Assembly (NCBI GenBank): GCA_946479895.1 | Contig: CAMLHT010000269.1 | Coordinates: 1 to 5,174 of the forward strand | Origin: an uncultured Gemmatimonadota bacterium | Lineage (GTDB): Bacteria > Gemmatimonadota > Gemmatimonadetes > Gemmatimonadales > Gemmatimonadaceae | Reading direction: 5' to 3' | Length of the DNA: 5,174 nt | Notes under the pieces: model-generated | Told to the model about the DNA's origin: nothing | The model's input: only the letters and a program-made list of their open reading frames with translations | Databases searched by the model: none | Shown: in pieces, positions 1 to 5,174 of the stretch | Layout of the letters: each line of letters starts with the position of its first letter | Position numbering within the stretch: position 1 is the first letter of the stretch | Translations under genes and position numbers: made by a program

Positions 1-104
1 ATCCCGACAACGCCCCGAGCGACGGGCCGAACATGCTCCCGCTCAAGGACCTCGAGTCCCTGCTCAGGAAGGCCGTCGACATCTGGGACCGCGCCCGCCG
101 ATGA
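1..104 (+). CDS. kdsA: 3-deoxy-8-phosphooctulonate (Kdo-8-P) synthase, C-terminal end only
   Basis: This is the last 33 residues of a protein whose start lies outside the window; complete codons begin at base 3 and the TGA stop is at 102-104. The visible tail carries a PDNAPSDGPNMLPL stretch followed by a leucine-rich helix (KDLESLLRKAVDIW). It resembles the end of KdsA, where an alanine, then S/C-DG, then a P-L helix start is typical. KdsA condenses arabinose-5-phosphate with phosphoenolpyruvate to form Kdo-8-phosphate in the cytoplasm. The identification rests on this short tail plus context: the next gene encodes the phosphatase acting on its product, and the one after makes its substrate. 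The related type I-beta DAHP synthases have a similar C-terminal motif and are the main alternative, but the neighbours make that unlikely. Confidence 0.82.
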   Translation, partial: PDNAPSDGPNMLPLKDLESLLRKAVDIWDRARR

Positions 105-154
105 CGTACCGTGGTCATCCCGAGCCCTTCGGCTACGCCCAGGGCAGGCTCCAC

Positions 155-160
155 GAGGGA
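155..160 (+). promoter_or_regulatory. Ribosome binding site of kdsC
   Basis: GAGGGA is the only good Shine-Dalgarno match in the kdsA-kdsC spacer. It lies 8 bases before TTG 169 and 11 bases before GTG 172, so it supports a start at one of these two adjacent codons; the spacing slightly favours TTG. No other start codon lies in this frame between the upstream stop and 169. Confidence 0.6.
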
Positions 161-168
161 CCCGCGTC

Positions 169-762
169 TTGGTGAACGCTTCGATTGACCCGGCGCTCGC
201 ACGTCGCATCCGCTTCGTGGGATTCGACGTCGACGGAGTGCTCACCGACGGCGGGGTCTACCTCGGCGCCGTCGATGGCATGGATGGCGGCGAGGCCGCC
301 CGGCGCTTCGAGCTCAAGCGCTACGACATCCAGGACGGCATCGGGATGGAGTTCCTGAACATCGTCGGCATCCGGATGGCCATCGTCACCGGCCGCGTTT
401 CCGAGAGCGTGCGGCACCGCGCGAAGGAGCTCCGGATCGAGGACGTCGCCCAGGACCCGAACGCCATGAAGCTCGTCGGCCTGCGGAAGATCCTCGAGCA
501 GCGACAGATCGACTGGGCCGACGTCGCGTTCGTCGGCGACGATTTCCCCGACGTGCCGATCATGCGCAAGGTGGGATTGCCGGTCGCGGTCGGAAACGCG
601 GCGCCGGAGGTGAAGCGGATCGCGAAGCTGCAGCTGGTCCGCTCGGGCGGCCACGGTGCCGTTCGCGAGTTCGTCGAGATCCTCCTGAAGGCGCGCGGCG
701 AATGGGACGGCGCCTGGAACGCCTACGTCGACAAGCGCAGCGGCGCGGGAGCGAGCGCGTGA
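169..762 (+). CDS. kdsC: 3-deoxy-D-manno-octulosonate 8-phosphate phosphatase KdsC
   Basis: KdsC is a haloacid dehalogenase (HAD) superfamily phosphatase that hydrolyses Kdo-8-phosphate to Kdo in the cytoplasm. All family motifs are visible in the 197 residues. The nucleophile motif FDVDGVLTDG has Asp20 and Asp22, motif II is VTGR (Thr74-Gly75-Arg76), the likely motif III lysine is Lys101, and the magnesium motif GDDFPD has Asp124, Asp125 and Asp128. The C-terminal GGHGAVRE (from Gly160) matches the GGRGAVRE loop of E. coli KdsC. There is no cap domain, as expected for this tetrameric C0 HAD type. The protein is slightly longer than E. coli KdsC (188 residues), partly because of an enlarged loop at about residues 34-47, where the family has a short beta-hairpin. 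The start is TTG 169 or GTG 172, a difference of one residue. Its stop overlaps the kdsD start by 4 bases. Confidence 0.95.
   Translation: MVNASIDPALARRIRFVGFDVDGVLTDGGVYLGAVDGMDGGEAARRFELKRYDIQDGIGMEFLNIVGIRMAIVTGRVSESVRHRAKELRIEDVAQDPNAMKLVGLRKILEQRQIDWADVAFVGDDFPDVPIMRKVGLPVAVGNAAPEVKRIAKLQLVRSGGHGAVREFVEILLKARGEWDGAWNAYVDKRSGAGASA
747..751 (+). promoter_or_regulatory. Ribosome binding site of kdsD
   Basis: GGGAG lies inside the 3' end of kdsC, 7 bases before GTG 759. It supports that start rather than the in-frame ATG at 702, which would add 19 arginine-rich residues (many of them translated from the kdsC reading region) that do not belong to the family. Confidence 0.55.
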
Positions 763-1724
763 GTCGCGAGGACATTCTTGCCCAGGGCCGTCGGGTCGTA
801 CGCCTCGAGCGAGAGGCGCTCCAGGGCGTCGAGGAGCGCCTCGGCGACAGCTTCGTGGCGGCCGTGGAGCTCATCCGGGCCGCGACCGGCCGGGTCATCG
901 TCTCCGGATCCGGTAAGTCCGGCCTGATCGGGCGGAAGATCGCCGCCACCCTGACCTCGACCGGCACACCGGCCGCCTTCCTTCATCCCTCCGACAGCCT
1001 CCACGGCGACCTGGGGATCGTCGGCAAGGACGACGTCGCGATCCTGCTCTCGAAGAGCGGGGAATCGGACGAGGTCATCGAGCTGCTGGCTCATTTGAAG
1101 GGCTTCGGTGTACGGTCCATCGCCATCACCGGCGTGGCGAGGTCGTCGCTGGCCCGGCATTGCGACGTCGCCCTCGACGCATCGGTGAAGGAGGAGGCGT
1201 GCCCGCACGACCTCGCGCCGACCACGAGCACGACGGCGGCGCTGGTGATCGGCGACGCGCTTGCGGTGGCGCTGCTTCAGGTGAAGGGCTTCCAGCGCGA
1301 GGACTTCGCCCGGCTGCATCCGGGGGGGGCGCTCGGGCGGCAGCTGGTGGTGAAGGTCGAGGACGTGATGCTGCGTGAAGACCTCCCCGTGCTCCGGAAG
1401 GACGCGGGCATGCGGCAGGCGATCGTGATGATCGCCGAGCGGCGTGGGATCGCGGTGATGCTGAACGACGGCAGGAAGATCGAAGGAATCCTGACGGCCG
1501 GGGATCTCAGCCGTCTGCTCGAACATTCGGAGAACGTATTCTCACTCGATGTGGCATCGGTCATGACGAGAAACCCGAAGGTCGCGAAGGTCGGCGAGCT
1601 GGCCAGCGCCGTCGTCTACCGGATGGAGGAGAAGGGCATCATGGTCATGCCGGTGGTGGACGAGAGCGGGACGCTCGCCGGCGTCGTCCACCTGCACGAC
1701 CTCATGCGGGCGAGGGTTCGCTGA
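759..1724 (+). CDS. kdsD: Arabinose-5-phosphate isomerase KdsD (SIS + two CBS domains)
   Basis: KdsD interconverts ribulose-5-phosphate and arabinose-5-phosphate, the first committed supply step for Kdo. From GTG 759 the protein is 321 residues, against 328 in E. coli. A sugar isomerase (SIS) domain spans about residues 30-185, with GSGKSG at 50-55, the LHGDLG segment at 81-86, SKSGES at 98-103, ACPHDLAPTTSTT at 147-159 and HPGGALGR at 187-194. Lys53, Glu105, Glu146 and His187 line up at a constant offset of six with Lys59, Glu111, Glu152 and His193, the residues reported as catalytically important in the E. coli enzyme. Two CBS domains follow, at about 200-257 and 264-321, the second ending in HLHDLMRA, close to the E. 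coli terminus. The GTG start overlaps the kdsC stop (GTGA), has its own binding site and gives a family-like N-terminus. Paralogues such as GutQ or KpsF are catalytically equivalent; the setting beside kdsC and lptC argues for KdsD. Confidence 0.96.
   Translation: MSREDILAQGRRVVRLEREALQGVEERLGDSFVAAVELIRAATGRVIVSGSGKSGLIGRKIAATLTSTGTPAAFLHPSDSLHGDLGIVGKDDVAILLSKSGESDEVIELLAHLKGFGVRSIAITGVARSSLARHCDVALDASVKEEACPHDLAPTTSTTAALVIGDALAVALLQVKGFQREDFARLHPGGALGRQLVVKVEDVMLREDLPVLRKDAGMRQAIVMIAERRGIAVMLNDGRKIEGILTAGDLSRLLEHSENVFSLDVASVMTRNPKVAKVGELASAVVYRMEEKGIMVMPVVDESGTLAGVVHLHDLMRARVR
1322..1329 (+). repeat. Run of eight G inside the kdsD catalytic motif
   Basis: Eight consecutive G bases fall in the codons CCG-GGG-GGG-GCG that encode Pro188 to Ala191 of the HPGGALGR motif. 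The reading frame is intact with eight, since the conserved motif continues on both sides. Gain or loss of one base would frameshift the gene before both CBS domains. Confidence 0.85.
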
Positions 1725-2263
1725 TGCGTGGACTCGTTCTGCTCGTGGCCGCCGCATCCATCGCGGCCTGCAGCACCAACAAGGGGACGCAGGTGAAGGC
1801 GACCACCGATACCTTCGCCGACAGCGCCGACCAGGTGTTCTACGGGGTCGAGGCACCGTTCGAGAACAACGGCATCAAGCGCGGCACGCTATACGCCGAC
1901 ACGATGTACGTCATGAACGACCAGACGCGATTCGACCTCCTGAATGGCCGCGTGGAGTTCAACACGGCCCTGGGCGTTCCCGACGGGTCGATGCGCGCCG
2001 ACCGCGGACGCTACGATCGTCGTGCCCAGACCCTCGAAGGCTGGGGCAACGTCGTGGTGAAGTCGGCCGATGGCCGGTCCCTGAAGTCACCCCACGTGGT
2101 CTATGACCAGCTGCGCGACATGATCTGGAGCGACACCACCTTCGAGTTCGTCGACTCCGATCGTGTCACGACCGGCAAGGGCTTCGAGACCAACACGAAG
2201 CTGACCCGGAGTGGCTGCAAGGCCGACTGCAGGGTCAACGCGAGAATCGCGATCCCGAAATGA
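1724..2263 (+). CDS. lptC: LPS export protein LptC, predicted lipoprotein
   Basis: LptC passes LPS from the inner-membrane LptB2FG complex to the periplasmic LptA bridge. The 179-residue protein begins with a short hydrophobic signal (LVLLVAAASIA) and a lipobox-like IAAC, placing the lipidated cysteine at Cys16. The E. coli protein is instead held by a transmembrane helix. The rest is polar and beta-rich: GTLYADTMYV, RADRGRYDRRAQTLEGWGNVVV at about 91-112, SPHVVYDQLRDMIWSD, then GKGFETNTKL at 151-160. This is the pattern of LptC-family (YrbK) beta-jellyroll proteins, including the late GxGFE motif. Two cysteines near the C-terminus (165 and 169) are the only others and could form a disulfide. 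The ATG shares one base with the kdsD stop (TGATG), and GAGGG at 1712-1716 sits 7 bases upstream. The name rests on motif style and position between kdsD and lptA rather than on strong sequence identity. Confidence 0.87.
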   Translation: MRGLVLLVAAASIAACSTNKGTQVKATTDTFADSADQVFYGVEAPFENNGIKRGTLYADTMYVMNDQTRFDLLNGRVEFNTALGVPDGSMRADRGRYDRRAQTLEGWGNVVVKSADGRSLKSPHVVYDQLRDMIWSDTTFEFVDSDRVTTGKGFETNTKLTRSGCKADCRVNARIAIPK

Positions 2264-3648
2264 AGACTGCGGTTTGCGCGGCAGTCCTTGCGTTCCTCCT
2301 TCCGGCCGGCGCCATGGCGCAGGGCCTCACCCGTTGCGAGCTGACCGCTGACCGCTTCAGCTCCGAGCTCGTCGGGGCCGTCGAAGTCCGGCGCGGCGGT
2401 GGCGGCATCACCGTGAGATGCCCCTCCCGGAACATCCGCCTGGAATCCGACAGTGGCGAGATGTTCGGCGACGACCGGGTCGAGCTCTACGGCCGGGTCC
2501 ATTACGACGAGCCCACGCGCATCGACCTCCGCTCCGACCGCCTCACCTACACGCTCGGCGACGAGCGCGTCGTCGTCCGCGGCCACGTCATCGCGCAGCT
2601 TCCCAACGGCTCGACGCTCACGGGACCCGAGGCGACCTATCTCCGCGCCGTCCCGCGCGTCCGAAACCTCGAGGAGCTGACGGCGACCGGCAGCCCTACC
2701 GTCACCCTCGGGACCCGGAACAAGGACGAAAAGCCGGTCGTCGTGAATGCCGCGTCCATCTTCATGACCGGCGACAGCCTCGTCTACGCGAGCCGGAACG
2801 TGGTCATCACGCGCCCGGACCTCGTCGCCCGCGCCGATTCCGCGTTTCTCGACGGACGCGTCGGCGCCGAGTCCATGCGCCTCATGTTCACGCCCAGCAT
2901 CGAGGGACTCGAGGGGCGGAAGTTCAAGCTCGAGGGCGAGGTGATCGACGCCCTCTCGAAGGACCGGAAGCTCGAGCGCGTCGTGGCGCGAAGAAAGGGG
3001 CACGCCACCAGCCAGGACCTCGAGATCTTCGCCGAGACCATCGATCTGCGCATGTCGAACAACGCGATGGAGCGGGCGATCGCCTTCAATTCGTCGGGGC
3101 AGGCGAAGGCCGTCGCGCCCGGCCAGACCATCACCGCCGATTCCATCGACGTCCGGATGCCTGGGCAGAAGGTCCGCGTCGTCCATGCCGTCCGGAATGC
3201 GCGCGCCGAGTCGGACGCCGATACCGTTCGCTTCCGGACTCCCGAGCGCGACTGGCTGCGCGGTGAGACCGTCGTCGCCTGGTTCGATTCCACCGCCACG
3301 AAGGACACGTCGAAGACGCCACCCATCCAGCGCGTCATCGCCACCCACAAGGCGGATTCGGCGCAGGCGTACTACCACATGGCCGCCGCCGACACCTCCA
3401 TCAGGCGCCCTGCCATCAGTTACGTTCGCGGACGTGAGATTCTCATCGAATTCAATGATCGGCGGGTCGGCCTCGTGAGCGTCCGCGATTCCGTTGTCGG
3501 GATGTACCTCGAGCCGAAGCGCGACAGCACCGCCGCCAGGGCCGCGGAGCCCCCGACTTCCGCGCCAGCGACCCGGCGCCCTCCCGGGAGCCCGCCCGCG
3601 ACGCCGAAGACCATTCCGCCGATCGCGCTCGAGCGGGGGCGCCGGTGA
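2260..3648 (+). CDS. lptA: Long LptA/OstA-family periplasmic LPS transport protein
   Basis: LptA-type proteins form the periplasmic bridge that carries LPS from LptC to the outer-membrane translocon. The 462-residue product has a clear Sec signal peptide ending AMA-Q, so cleavage after Ala20 is likely. The mature protein is a long series of short strands with the OstA-like pattern of a glycine-linked valine strand followed by an acidic 'A/S-D' strand. Examples are [21 protein letters not shown] at about 73-93, [19 protein letters not shown] at 102-120, the strands around [21 protein letters not shown] at 173-193, FKLEGEVID at 222-230 and [12 protein letters not shown] at 289-300. E. coli LptA is only 185 residues, so this protein probably contains several jellyroll units in tandem. 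A proline/alanine-rich tail (about 428-455) is probably disordered. Cys26 and Cys54 are the only cysteines of the mature chain. The ATG overlaps the lptC stop (ATGA) with no well-placed binding site, suggesting coupling to lptC translation. An LptD-like N-terminal domain protein is the other possibility, but there is no beta-barrel. Confidence 0.8.
   Translation: MKTAVCAAVLAFLLPAGAMAQGLTRCELTADRFSSELVGAVEVRRGGGGITVRCPSRNIRLESDSGEMFGDDRVELYGRVHYDEPTRIDLRSDRLTYTLGDERVVVRGHVIAQLPNGSTLTGPEATYLRAVPRVRNLEELTATGSPTVTLGTRNKDEKPVVVNAASIFMTGDSLVYASRNVVITRPDLVARADSAFLDGRVGAESMRLMFTPSIEGLEGRKFKLEGEVIDALSKDRKLERVVARRKGHATSQDLEIFAETIDLRMSNNAMERAIAFNSSGQAKAVAPGQTITADSIDVRMPGQKVRVVHAVRNARAESDADTVRFRTPERDWLRGETVVAWFDSTATKDTSKTPPIQRVIATHKADSAQAYYHMAAADTSIRRPAISYVRGREILIEFNDRRVGLVSVRDSVVGMYLEPKRDSTAARAAEPPTSAPATRRPPGSPPATPKTIPPIALERGRR
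3635..3639 (+). promoter_or_regulatory. Likely ribosome binding site of lptB
   Basis: GGGGG in the last codons of lptA lies 5 bases before GTG 3645, which overlaps the lptA stop as GTGA. Together with the same overlap architecture at the neighbouring junctions, this supports translation from 3645 rather than only from the internal ATG at 4068, which has no comparably good purine tract. Confidence 0.4.
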
Positions 3649-4112
3649 CCGGGCCGTCGGCTTCGCGGGCTCAGGAGCTCATCGAGCAGCTCGCCCGCAA
3701 CGATCGCTCGCTCGCGCACGCCCTTCATTCTCTGCTCAGCGCGGCGGACGAGTCGGGCCGCGCGACGGTCGACAGCGTGGCGGTGATCTATCGCGACGAC
3801 CACCTCGCCGCCCTCCGGGCGCAGGGAAAGGACGCGGACCAGGAAGCCGGCCGCCTCAGCCTGGACGAAGTCCGGGCCTACCTGATCAGCTCCGTCTTCC
3901 CACGGCTGTCCGCCGAGCACGTCGTCACCCTCGACATGAGCGACGCCGTTCGCTCCAGCGTTGCCTTCACTCCCCGGATCTGGTCGGAGCTGGCCGGCAA
4001 CCGGCTGGGGGTGGCAGCGATCCTGAGGACGTCCGCCGAGCACCCAGTGGAGCCGGAACCGGCCGGGATGGTGGCGCCGGACGGGGAAGCCATTGCGGCA
4101 CCCTCCGGGAGC
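3645..4112 (+). other. Unrecognised N-terminal domain of LptB (residues 1 to about 156)
   Basis: This part of the lptB frame matches nothing I recognise. It appears mostly helical: an amphipathic helix near residues 7-34 ([20 protein letters not shown] and beyond), then [20 protein letters not shown] at 42-61, [20 protein letters not shown] at 72-91, and a further segment to about 130. A proline/alanine/glycine-rich linker (about 133-156) joins it to the ABC domain. There is no predicted membrane segment, signal peptide, cysteine or obvious catalytic motif. Forty-three of its first 50 codons end in G or C, the same bias as the neighbouring genes, which supports real coding in this frame. There is no stop between 3645 and the ABC domain. 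A cytoplasmic regulatory or partner-binding domain is one possibility; that is a guess. Confidence 0.7.
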
Positions 4113-4874
4113 GTCCTGGAAGCCACCGGACTGGTCAAGATGTATCGCCGGCGCCGGGTGGTGAACGACGTGGCCCTCCGATTGCAACAGGGGGAGATCG
4201 TGGGACTGCTGGGCCCGAATGGAGCGGGGAAGACCACGACATTCTATATGCTTGTCGGGCTCATCGAACCGCTCGCGGGGCGTATCCTGTTGGACGGCAA
4301 GGACATCACCTCCATGCCGATGTACAAGCGTGCCCGCGCTGGGCTCGGCTATCTGTCGCAGGAACCCTCGATCTTCCGGAAGCTCACGGTCGAGGAAAAC
4401 ATTCTCGCGATCCTCGAGACGCTCGGGCTTTCAGCGGCGGAACGCCGGGCCCGTCTGGAGGCGCTGCTGGACGAACTGAGCATCAAGCACCTCCGACACA
4501 GCAAGGCTTTCGCGTTGTCGGGCGGCGAACGCCGCCGGCTCGAGATCACGAGGGCGCTGGTCACGCAACCGAAATTCATGATGCTGGACGAGCCCTTCGC
4601 CGGCGTCGACCCAATCGCCGTTCATGACATCCAGACCATCGTCGCCGGGCTCCGCAAGCGCAGCATCGGCGTGCTCATCAGCGATCACAACGTCGAGCAG
4701 ACCCTCGACATCGTCGACCGCGCGTACATCATGTTCGACGGACGCGTGAGAGTGTCGGGAACCGTCCGCGAGCTCGTGTTCGATGACGAAGTCGCCCGCG
4801 TCTACCTCGGGCCGACCCTGGCGGCGCGCCTCCGCGCTCGTTTCAGCGCCGAGAACCCGGAGAACGCCTCATGA
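3645..4874 (+). CDS. lptB: LPS export ABC transporter ATPase LptB with long N-terminal extension
   Basis: LptB hydrolyses ATP on the cytoplasmic face and, with LptF and LptG, drives LPS extraction from the inner membrane. The ABC domain spans about residues 158-392 and is complete. It has Walker [10 protein letters not shown] at 190-198, Q-loop Gln239 in [17 protein letters not shown], signature LSGGERRR at 291-298, Walker B FMMLDEP with Asp315 and catalytic Glu316, D-loop AGVDP at 319-323, and switch His348 in SDHNV. The combination of [30 protein letters not shown] and VYLG at 386-389 is characteristic of LptB. The product is 409 residues against 241 in E. coli; most of the excess is at the N-terminus, plus a short basic tail (about 390-409). 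The start overlaps the lptA stop (GTGA). If translation began at ATG 4068 (Met142) the protein would be a normal-sized 268 residues, but the upstream part reads as coding. Confidence 0.96.
   Translation: MTGPSASRAQELIEQLARNDRSLAHALHSLLSAADESGRATVDSVAVIYRDDHLAALRAQGKDADQEAGRLSLDEVRAYLISSVFPRLSAEHVVTLDMSDAVRSSVAFTPRIWSELAGNRLGVAAILRTSAEHPVEPEPAGMVAPDGEAIAAPSGSVLEATGLVKMYRRRRVVNDVALRLQQGEIVGLLGPNGAGKTTTFYMLVGLIEPLAGRILLDGKDITSMPMYKRARAGLGYLSQEPSIFRKLTVEENILAILETLGLSAAERRARLEALLDELSIKHLRHSKAFALSGGERRRLEITRALVTQPKFMMLDEPFAGVDPIAVHDIQTIVAGLRKRSIGVLISDHNVEQTLDIVDRAYIMFDGRVRVSGTVRELVFDDEVARVYLGPTLAARLRARFSAENPENAS
4859..4863 (+). promoter_or_regulatory. Ribosome binding site of rpoN
   Basis: GGAGA inside the 3' end of lptB lies 7 bases before ATG 4871, good spacing. 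It supports the ATGA-overlap start, after which the sigma-54 region I sequence begins almost at once. Confidence 0.55.
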
Positions 4875-5174
4875 AGCCGGGACTGTCACAGGGCACGCAC
4901 CTCAAGCAGGAGCTCAAGATCAATCCGCGCCTGTACCAGGCGATGGATCTGCTCTACATGCCGCTCCTGGACCTCCAGCAGCACCTCAAGCAGGAGCTCC
5001 TCAACAATCCCTTCCTCGACATGGTCGAGCCGGAGGAGGAAGAGGAGGAGGAGGGCGAGGAGACCACCGAGGCCGAGACCGAGCAGGCGCTCGACCAGCC
5101 GCAGGAGACCAAGGAGAAGGACGAGATCGACTGGGAGGAGATCCTCCTCGACGGCTTCGACGCCGGCGGCCGCC
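4871..5174 (+). CDS. rpoN: RNA polymerase sigma-54 factor RpoN, N-terminal part
   Basis: The first 101 residues of a protein that continues past the window. Residues 1-50 match sigma-54 region I: a leucine/glutamine-rich activator-contact segment with [36 protein letters not shown], directly comparable to the E. coli stretch with MTPQLQQAIRLLQ and LQQELQQALESNPLLE. Residues 51 to about 100 are the acidic, variable region II, with seven glutamates in a row at 55-61 and a [13 protein letters not shown] segment at 84-96. The core-binding and DNA-binding regions, including the RpoN box, lie beyond the end. Sigma-54 directs RNA polymerase to -24/-12 promoters and needs an AAA+ activator. rpoN commonly follows lptB in bacteria; here the ATG overlaps the lptB stop as ATGA. 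What it controls cannot be told from this window. Confidence 0.94.
   Translation, partial: MKPGLSQGTHLKQELKINPRLYQAMDLLYMPLLDLQQHLKQELLNNPFLDMVEPEEEEEEEGEETTEAETEQALDQPQETKEKDEIDWEEILLDGFDAGGR
4897..4999 (+). repeat. 19-base direct repeat within rpoN region I (4897-4915 and 4981-4999)
   Basis: The 19-base sequence GCACCTCAAGCAGGAGCTC occurs twice with no mismatch, 84 bases apart, which is 28 codons and therefore in frame. The two copies encode HLKQEL at residues 10-15 and 38-43, and the similarity continues as [10 protein letters not shown] versus [10 protein letters not shown]. Confidence 0.9.

Noticed and set aside
105..168. Possible hairpins (for example 122-126 with 147-151, or 124-128 with 141-145) in the kdsA-kdsC spacer as terminator or attenuator
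   Set aside because: The stems are only five pairs, mutually exclusive, and there is no T-run afterwards. In GC-rich sequence such pairings are expected by chance.
105..168. Promoter for kdsC in the only intergenic spacer
   Set aside because: I see no convincing -35/-10 or -24/-12 pair in the 64 bases, and the same-direction gene just upstream makes readthrough from kdsA sufficient.
723..1526. Minus-strand open frame of 267 codons opposite kdsD
   Set aside because: KdsD is complete on the plus strand with all catalytic motifs; the opposite frame shows no motif and no sensible start context.
2101..3378. Long minus-strand open frame of 425 codons opposite lptA
   Set aside because: It lies wholly opposite well-supported lptC/lptA coding sequence. 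Its composition (many Asp, Gly, Arg, Val, no recognisable motif) is what the antisense of a G/C-third-position gene yields in high-GC DNA.
3645..4067. A separate small gene between lptA and lptB
   Set aside because: There is no stop codon between this segment and the ABC domain in the same frame, so a single fused protein is the simplest reading, although an internal start at 4068 cannot be excluded.
3494..4627. Plus-strand open frame of 377 codons spanning the lptA end and most of lptB
   Set aside because: It is an alternate-frame shadow of lptA and lptB. Its Arg/Pro/Gly-rich translation has no domain, whereas the lptB frame carries all ABC motifs.

Overview
This high-GC window (roughly two-thirds G+C by eye) holds one compact, rightward-reading block of lipopolysaccharide (LPS) genes that runs off both ends. 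In order it carries the 3' end of kdsA, then kdsC, kdsD, lptC, lptA and lptB, and the 5' end of rpoN. No gene on the minus strand is supported, and I found no RNA genes, mobile elements, CRISPR arrays or attachment sites.

The organism is a diderm that makes Kdo-containing LPS. The lipoprotein form of LptC, the very long LptA/OstA-type protein, the enlarged LptB and the strong G/C preference at third codon positions argue against an enterobacterial relative. They fit a high-GC non-proteobacterial phylum; Gemmatimonadota is my best guess, but this is inference from style and gene order, not a search.

Positions 1-762 (kdsA end, kdsC) and 759-1724 (kdsD) encode three of the four steps that make activated Kdo. 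KdsD isomerises ribulose-5-phosphate to arabinose-5-phosphate, KdsA condenses that with phosphoenolpyruvate to Kdo-8-phosphate, and KdsC removes the phosphate to give Kdo. KdsB, which activates Kdo with CTP, is not in the window.

Positions 1724-4874 encode LPS export parts. LptC is a predicted periplasm-facing lipoprotein. LptA is a secreted beta-jellyroll bridge protein about 2.5 times the length of the E. coli protein. LptB is the cytoplasmic ATPase, here preceded by about 155 extra residues of unknown function. The permeases LptF/LptG and the outer-membrane LptD/LptE are not seen. From 4871 the window enters rpoN (sigma-54), a common neighbour of lptB.

The layout is extremely tight. All five junctions from kdsC to rpoN overlap by 1 or 4 bases (GTGA, TGATG, ATGA, GTGA, ATGA), so translational coupling in a single transcript is likely. 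The only spacer is 64 bases between kdsA and kdsC. I see no novel multi-gene system here. The points most worth a second look are the N-terminal extension on LptB, the long LptA, the lipoprotein LptC with a terminal cysteine pair, and a near-exact internal repeat in sigma-54 region I.
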